DNA of 64,000 nt from Chloranthus sessilifolius (Eukaryota > Streptophyta > Magnoliopsida > Chloranthales > Chloranthaceae). Both the position numbers and the translations under genes were made by a program. The DNA is taken from positions 40,116,287-40,180,286 of the forward strand of contig CM037590.1 of NCBI GenBank assembly GCA_021018995.1, given 5' to 3'. Within the stretch, counting starts at the first letter, position 1. Every line of letters starts with the position of its first letter. The notes under the pieces were generated by a model. The model saw only the letters and a program-made list of their open reading frames with translations. It did no database searches and was not told the DNA's origin. Below, piece by piece: positions 58,570-64,000 of the stretch.

Positions 58570-59400
58570 AAAAAAAAAATTACGCTAGAACTATCGACTA
58601 CCAAGTGCCCCTACCACTTTTTAAGAAAATCCTGCGTTTGCAATTGGTTACAGGTAGCTACGCCAGACACCTAAGAGGTCTTCCTAATCTCATTCGGCAT
58701 CCAAAACTTGAGCTATCCCTTGGATAAAATCATCTTAATCATAATAAACATTTTGTGAATTATAGACGCTTATTGCCTGGAAATCCGGCGATTGATTCTA
58801 TTTTAAGAAGATCCATTGGTGATGTTGCCCATCCCAATGTTGACCCACTATTAGACGGTCTTAGATATATGAGCTTATGATGCGTGGTTAATGGTTTAAT
58901 ATTAGATTACACAAATTTATCATGCGTATAGTTCAGATATTGGTTCATTGCTTTGCATTGGAGCAGGTGTGTGCTTCAGTTCAATGAATCAGTTGGCCGC
59001 ATCACCAAAAAAAAAAAGAAAACAAGAAAATACATGCACTCAGCTAATTAGTTAGGTATGGCTGCTTTATTGGTAAGAGTTTGTTATTAAAACATAGAGA
59101 TTTAAGATAAGGATAAATGAACTAAACACATTCTAATCAATGATTGAACTGCCTTAAAGAGGGGATTATGTCAAATCAATTTATGTTATGTCAAATAACA
59201 GGGCCTGCTGTTTGTACACGCCAACACTTTTAGAATATTCACCTGGCATTTAGATCAGACGGTCTTAAGTTCACTAATATCTAATTTAATGATTAGCGAT
59301 AAAATACGGAGGTCGGGTTAACGGAGTTCTTGCCTGTGGCTCAATGTCCAAGCTTCAGTCGCAGCTTACCCATAAATATTTTTAAAACAGTCGAACACCA
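58570..59400. other. Intergenic DNA, no gene seen
   Basis: No supported exon or element. Confidence 0.5.
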
Positions 59401-59401
59401 G

Positions 59402-59749
59402 TAGGGCTGTCAACGGGTCAGGCTCGGGCAAGGAATTTTTTAGGAATTTATTAAATGGGCCCGGCCTAGATAAGAAACGGGCTCAAATTTGGGCTTTAAA
59501 GTTTAAGGCCCGGACCAGCCCGTTTAGCTCAGTTCCTTTAAAAAAAACTTAAATTTTTGTTAAAAAATATTAGAAACTGGGCCCAAACCCAGCTCGGCCC
59601 GAATAGCTAAACAGGCCAGGGTCGGGCTACAGATTTTAAAATCGGACTGAGCCCACCCTGGCCCGTTTAGCTAAATGGACCGAGCCAGGCCCTAATATTT
59701 TTTAAAAAAATAACGGGCCAGGTGAAAACCCGGCCCGTTGATAGCCCTA
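59402..59749. mobile_element. hAT-type MITE, GGCCCGG-rich
   Basis: 348 bp. It begins TAGGGCTGTCAACGGG and ends CCCGTTGATAGCCCTA, flanked by AACACCAG and ATCACCAG (7 of 8). The interior repeats GGGCCGGG/CCCGGCCC-type motifs. No ORF is present. Confidence 0.83.
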
Positions 59750-60312
59750 ATCACCAGGCCACTTGGTTAGGATTTAGGCCCATGGGCAGCCAGGCTGGAC
59801 CCATGCACCGCACCCTTGGGGCTACGAGAATGGCTTTAATATATGTTACCAGGTTCGCCCAGTTCGAATTGGGAGTCCTAATGGCAAGGAATTTTATTTG
59901 ATCAAGAAAACTTATCGGTTAAACCCTACATGGGTTGATGTCAGTCAACTTCCCTCGTATCTAGTGGTGCGAATGGGACATGATGGATTGGGTTGGGTTC
60001 ATGTCAAACCTATCCAATCTTACGCATTTATTGAAATTGACCTTAATCTGACCCGATTAGCAAAAAATTCGGTTAGATTACGTCGAGTTCGAGCCAAGAA
60101 ACCTCAACCCAAATCTGACCCTCTAATAAATAGGTTGGAATTTTTTAAACTCGATTTGACCTACGGAACGGAAAGTTCAAACCCAAAACCAAACTTGTGG
60201 TGAGTCAGGTTAGTTGACCCGAATCGTTTCCATCCCTTTAGCGCATATAGTGACAAACTTCATTTTGGGTAATATTTTGGTGAGGGCTCATTTAAGTTCA
60301 TAGTTATATAAT
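59750..60312. other. Intergenic DNA with a GGTTGGGTT-rich MITE relic
   Basis: GGTGCGAATGGGACATGATGG near 59965 and TTTCCATCCC near 60230 could be ends of another element of the GGTCGGGT type. The ends are too diverged to fix. Confidence 0.35.
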
Positions 60313-60560
60313 CAATCTTCACAAAATGGATCTTGAGATCATAGTTATATAATCAGATGGTAAAATTTTGTTTTTACGTGGCACAGATTCCAAATGGTAA
60401 CCTTAAATAATGTTTGAGAATAATGTGTACCATGTGATTTGTGAGTCACTCTCATAAAATAAAAATTGATTGTTTGACGGTACGCCTATCGTCTCAAGAT
60501 CTGATGTGTAAGAGATTGGGAAGAACACTGATCTCCATCATCTTATTCAAAGCAATCAAT
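60313..60560. mobile_element. Local palindromic MITE family, copy 4 (left end worn)
   Basis: The right part has CTCAAGATCTGATGTG, GAGATTGGGAAGAACACTG and AAAGCAATCAATG, as in copies 2 and 3. On the left only AATCTTCACAAAATGG remains recognisable. Confidence 0.6.
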
Positions 60561-60659
60561 GTTTTTTTGCCTAAGTCATATGTAACTAGCCTGGCTAAGA
60601 GACTTGATAACCCGATTTTGTGGGTCAGTTCGGGCTATCTTGGTCAAGCCCGACCTGAG

Positions 60660-60953
60660 CAGTGCTGTCAACAGGTCAGGTTGGGGCGGGTCGGGTTAAA
60701 ACTTTGGTTGCCCGACAAGAAATTTGCATATGCATCCGAGCAGACTTGACCCGATAGTGCACTCAAACCGACCCGACCCGACCTGACCCGATAAAGCACC
60801 TATTTTCATAATATTTTAAGTATTAAATATTGGGTTAGGACGGGTCGGATTTCTCATGCTTGATTGACCTGTCAAGAAAATTTTATATACCTGACCCAGT
60901 AAAATATAGGGTCGCGTCGGATATTGGGTCGGCCCAACCTGTTGACCGCCCTA
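60660..60953. mobile_element. hAT-like GGTCGGGT-type MITE
   Basis: It begins CAGTGCTGTCAACAGGTCAG and ends AACCTGTTGACCGCCCTA, the same end sequence as 59402-59749. No target duplication was found, so it is older or its end is misplaced. Confidence 0.6.
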
Positions 60954-61014
60954 CTAACCAATTGTATTTTTCCGCGAGTAGCTCTGTTTGTAACTATCGA
61001 ATTACTAAAAGTTG

Positions 61015-61178
61015 AAAAATCATTGATTACTTTGATTCAGATGGTGAAAATTTATTTTTATCCCAATCTTCCACACCATCTTTAGACCATGGGCACAAAG
61101 TCCAAAAACGTGACCCTAAAATAAGGATTGAGTGTAATCTGTATCACATGATTGTCATGTCAGATGTGGAATTAAAAA
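61015..61178. mobile_element. Local palindromic MITE family, left half, cut at 61179
   Basis: AAAAATCATTGATTAC, TTGATTCAGATGGTGAAAAT, CCCAATCTTCCACACCATC and the central TATCACATGATTG match the left half of copy 2. The match stops where GGGAAATTTACC begins. Confidence 0.6.
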
Positions 61179-61443
61179 GGGAAATTTACCTGATCGGCCC
61201 TGTCAGATACGCCTTTTACGTCAGAAGTCTTGTAGTTTCACTTTTACCCAGAAAAATCCGCTGCGCGCCGAGCTAAGGCACGCCTGTAGGAAATGCCCAA
61301 ATTACCCCCACAGTAATAAATAGTTGTCATCTTTTCAAATCATTTACTGTTTATTTTTTACTTTTCGTTCGAAGTCGGTGGAGAGTCGTTGTCGCTTCGT
61401 GGACGCTCGCGCTCAAATCTACAACCTTCAAGCTACCAAATCT

Positions 61444-61931
61444 GTAAGTTAGAATTAAAATTACCTTCCATCGCTATAGATTTTTTTTTTCTCCTCTCTT
61501 TGGTGCATATTTTGACATAATTTTTTTAGGGTTTCCCATATGTAATCGATATCGATCTTATATGCAATCGTTCACGATTACATATTGAGTCGCTATCAAT
61601 TATATGTAAAGTCGCTATCGATTACATTTAGAGTCGATAACGATTATATATGTAGTCGTAATCGACTATATAAATAGTCGATGACGACTCTATAACAAAT
61701 CGATATCGACTCTCTATGAATATAATTAATACCCATCATATGAATTAATTTTTCTATAGTTATTACCCTCGATGCCATAATAAATCATACGAGGTTTTAT
61801 ATTTATCTCAGCCGACGTTCAATTTATTGCCAACTACCCTTTTGTAAAATCATTATGGCAAGTTAGGTTGGAAGAATGAGAAAATTTAATACAACGATTC
61901 GTATTCCACAATCTATGAGCTTTAAATACAG
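61444..61931 (+). other. Candidate 5'UTR intron of the 61985 ORF
   Basis: Donor ATCT|GTAAGTTAG at 61444 and acceptor AAATACAG ending at 61931. The intron contains the first block of the 22-bp repeat. Confidence 0.4.
61545..61730. repeat. 22-bp palindromic repeat, block 1 (degenerate)
   Basis: Diverged units built on TCG(A/C)TATCGATTACAT alternate with GTCGATAACGA variants, about eight units. The core, TAATCGATATCGATTA, is its own reverse complement. Confidence 0.8.
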
Positions 61932-61984
61932 GTTTAGTTCGTCCTTAGCAAACCTATCATCCCTACCAACCCATATTTTTCTCA

Positions 61985-62248
61985 ATGTCAGACGACGAAG
62001 AAAAAACCTTCTATAACCCAATCAAGTTCGAGCCTGTATGGGAGGACCCACCACCACCACCAGAACCAGATCCTCTGCAGTTCCTGTGGGACGAGTACGA
62101 TGAAGTAATGAAGATTTTGGCGAAGGAAGAAAAAAAGAAGAGGAAGAAAGAAAAGAAAAAGAAGAAGGAAGAAAAGAAAAAGAAACTTAAGACGGAATCA
62201 CCCGCCTCTCCACCCCATCCACCACCTGCTCTTCATCCATCTTCCTAA
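61985..62248 (+). CDS. Small acidic/lysine-rich protein, function unknown
   Basis: 87 codons, not recognised. The N-terminus is acidic (MSDDEEKTFYNP). Residues 15-32 are proline-rich (FEPVWEDPPPPPEPDP), followed by FLWDEYDEVMKILAKEE. A run of nearly uninterrupted K/E (51-68) could form a charged helix or nuclear signal. The end is proline-rich again (PASPPHPPPALHPS). A plausible 5'UTR intron lies upstream. The 3' end of this frame is duplicated in 62587-62694. It may be a host gene or an ORF carried by the surrounding candidate transposon, possibly an early exon of the DUF1985-like gene downstream. Codon-level evidence is weak because of the low complexity. Confidence 0.45.
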   Translation: MSDDEEKTFYNPIKFEPVWEDPPPPPEPDPLQFLWDEYDEVMKILAKEEKKKRKKEKKKKKEEKKKKLKTESPASPPHPPPALHPSS

Positions 62249-62404
62249 ATTTTCTTTTCATTTTTAATTGTAATTAAAATTTTTTGAATGTAATTGAAAA
62301 ATTTTGCAAGTAAATGAAACATTTTGATGCAATGGCGACTTCATGAAATCTTTTGAGTCAGTAAATTAAATATTTTCTATATAAATAAACATTTTGAGAT
62401 TATT

Positions 62405-62580
62405 GCGACTTTATATTGAGTCGATGGCGATTTCATAAGTAATCGATATCGATTACATCTAGACTCGATATCGATTACATATAGAATCGGTATCGATTAT
62501 ATATAGATTCGATATCGATTACATCTAGAGTCGGTATCGATTACATATAGGGTCGATATCGATTATATATGTAATCGATG
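62405..62580. repeat. 22-bp palindromic repeat, block 2
   Basis: About seven units of (A/T)AGA(G/C)TCG(A/G)TATCGATTA with little divergence. Part of tandem duplication copy 1. Confidence 0.92.
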
Positions 62581-62586
62581 TAGGTA

Positions 62587-62694
62587 AAGAAGAAGGAAGA
62601 AAAGAAAAAGAACAAAAGAAAGAAAAAGAAACTTAAGAGGGAACCACCCGCCTCTCCACCCCATCCACCACCTGCTCTTCATCCATCTTACTAA
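62587..62694 (+). pseudogene. Duplicated 3' end of the 61985 ORF
   Basis: It repeats the K-rich coding tract and the PASPPHPPPALHPS end, with its own stop codon, but has no start or N-terminal part. It is a partial gene copy made by the tandem duplication. Confidence 0.75.
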
Positions 62695-62924
62695 ATTTTG
62701 GTTAGAAGCGGAGGACCGCTTTTATCGAAGAATCTTTCTTAGGACGTTGCTGCAAGATTTTCTTTTCATTTTTAATTGTTATTGAAATATTATGAATGTA
62801 ATTGAAAATTTTGCAAGTAAATGAAACATTTTGATTCAATGGTGACTTCATGAAATCTTTTGAGTCTAGTAAATTAAATAATTTCTATATAAATAAACAT
62901 TTTGAGGTCATTGCGAATTTTTAT

Positions 62925-63095
62925 TGAGTCGATGGCGATTTCATATGTAATCGATATCGATTACATCTAGACTCGATATCGCTTACATAGGGAATCGTTA
63001 TCGATTATATATAGACTCGATATCGATTACATCGAGAGTCGGTATCGATTACATAGGTAATCGATAACGACTCTATATGTAATCGATACAGGTTT
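62925..63095. repeat. 22-bp palindromic repeat, block 3
   Basis: About seven units of the TCGATATCGATTACAT type, part of tandem duplication copy 2. A short (TA)n follows at about 63098-63110. Confidence 0.92.
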
Positions 63096-63169
63096 TATAT
63101 ATATATATTTCATCAACATTTAAATTATCCTTGTTAGTATGGGGCTCAGTCATTTCTTTTTTATTACAG

Positions 63170-63933
63170 TTCATTTCAAAAGGCTGTCAAGATGGTTATA
63201 CACCGAGCTGCTGTCAAGTGTTCGCCCAGTGCCATTTCGAATATCTACGAAAATGCTACCCCAGTTCGGAAGAAGTTACTGAGAGATTCAATTTTTGGTG
63301 GAATATTTCAAATGCCTAAGGGTGTGGGATTTCTTTTCGATGTGGTGGATGCGATGTTGACATTTTGGGTTGAAAAAAATCACTTCCGAATTGGAAGACT
63401 GATGTCTATCTTCGGAAGATAGACATTGCATTGATACTGGGCCTTGCCGTAGTTGGCCCAGAAAAATATACCCCATCCGTTAAACCATCGGAAGAACAAA
63501 CCATTCGATACAAATACTTTCGTGGAACGCCTCCTGGAAAAATTCTCCGGTCTCATATAGATGCTGCAATTTAGAGAGCGGAAAGTGATGAGGACTTCTT
63601 AAAGTTGTCCCTTCTATTGTGCTGTGCATATTTCTCTTCCCCGGGTCCCACCATCAGATTTCGGAAGACCACATCGTCCTCATCGATGATGTGGAGACCT
63701 TTAACCGAACTCCGTGGGGTCTGCACGTCTACCAAGACTTAATCGAGTATATAATTAAGGGCGCGGCGAATAGAAAAATCGCCGAGATGGATAAAGCCCT
63801 GAAGACGTACAACACATATGGATGCATATGTGTACTTCAATGGTGGGCTTATGAGATCATGCCCGATATATCGCCATCCCAGTTAGGCCTCAAGGACCCT
63901 TTCCACAATTTCTTGAAATGGTCGAGACGGTAG
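63170..63933 (+). pseudogene. DUF1985-like protein fragment (Ulp1/Mutator-associated), interrupted
   Basis: It opens after a strong acceptor (TTTTTTATTACAG). The first frame reads SFQKAVKMVIHRAAVKC through VRKKLLRDSIFGGIFQMPKG and ends at 63422. Homology continues in another frame from about 63405 (RKIDIALILGLAVVGPEKYT), has an in-frame TAG near 63572, and shifts again near 63640 to ISEDHIVLIDDVETFNRTPWG and CICVLQWWAYEIMP, ending with TAG at 63931-63933. The order LRDSIFG...ILGL...DDVETFN..PWG...LQWWAYE matches plant DUF1985 proteins, which are often fused to or near Ulp1-type cysteine proteases carried by Mutator-like elements. With two frame changes and one stop it looks like a pseudogene, unless unusual introns remove these sites. 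Confidence 0.5.
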
Positions 63934-64000
63934 GATCAAAGGTTACACTCGCGGACAGATGTTAGACAGCAAGGTATGAGGTCTATTGCCAATTCAAAAA

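Larger units (their letters stand above)
62152..63095. repeat. Imperfect tandem duplication, about 0.45-0.5 kb unit
   Basis: The sequence from the lysine-coding AAGAAGGAAGAAAAG tract through the stop codon, the AAATTTTGCAAGTAAATG part and the 22-bp repeat block occurs at 62152-62585 and again at 62587-63095. Copy 2 has about 62 extra bases after the stop codon (around 62698-62757), bounded by ATTTT on both sides. Confidence 0.9.
61179..64000 (+). mobile_element. Candidate Mutator-like unit, left end to window edge
   Basis: GGGAAATTTACCTGATCGGC at 61179 has the GGGAAATT-type start common in plant Mutator-like ends, and it interrupts an older MITE. To its right come a small ORF, three blocks of a 22-bp repeat and a DUF1985-like frame. 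DUF1985 and Ulp1-like domains are known passengers of plant Mutator-like elements. The other end would be outside the window, so the call is an inference. Confidence 0.4.

Noticed and set aside
51675-63095. CRISPR-like arrays (regular repeats at 51675, 62405 and 62925)
   Set aside because: The units are contiguous tandem repeats with no unique spacers, and the DNA is a plant nuclear sequence.

Overview
This window is nuclear DNA from a flowering plant. It is AT-rich, has intron-containing plant genes, and is packed with plant transposable elements (Ty3/gypsy, hAT, Tourist-like, LINE, SINE). The species cannot be fixed from what is visible.

Three host genes can be read. (1) A LAG1-type ceramide synthase lies on the minus strand from 20206 down to 1210. 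Five coding exons are visible (877 nt, about 292 codons), all with GT..AG borders and continuous phase. The short acidic last exon should lie beyond base 1. Intron 1 is 12.7 kb and holds a complete-length antisense Ty3/gypsy fossil, LINE relics, a hAT MITE and a Tourist-like MITE. (2) A small SOB FIVE-LIKE (SOFL) protein gene lies at 49455-49901 (+), with a probable 5'UTR intron. (3) An intact, intronless 489-codon 6-phosphogluconate dehydrogenase lies at 52512-53981 (-). Its probable 2.1-kb 5'UTR intron contains a hAT MITE. At the right edge (61179 to the end) is a possible Mutator-like unit: a small acidic/lysine-rich ORF, three blocks of a palindromic 22-bp repeat, and a broken DUF1985-like reading frame.

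Layout: 1-20.6 kb ceramide synthase, with MITEs and SINEs in its introns; 20.6-26 kb MITE-rich intergenic DNA ending in a 240-bp AT-rich repeat; 26.0-37.2 kb an Athila-like Ty3/gypsy fossil on the minus strand (1.4-kb LTRs, GGATG target duplication); 37.7-42.7 kb a 4.8-kb Tekay/Del-like LTR with a scrap of its interior; 43-49 kb MITEs and SINE relics; 49-50 kb SOFL; 51.7-52 kb a 92-bp tandem repeat; 52.5-56.2 kb 6PGDH; 57-61.2 kb repeats; 61.2-64 kb the DUF1985/Mutator-like unit.

The host genes act separately: sphingolipid synthesis in the ER, cytokinin-linked signalling (SOFL) and the oxidative pentose phosphate pathway. They do not form a functional cluster. I saw no convincing new biological system. 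The more unusual items are the repeat-rich unit at the right edge, the contrast between near-identical LTRs and a broken interior in the Athila copy, and an unexplained sequence island upstream of 6PGDH.
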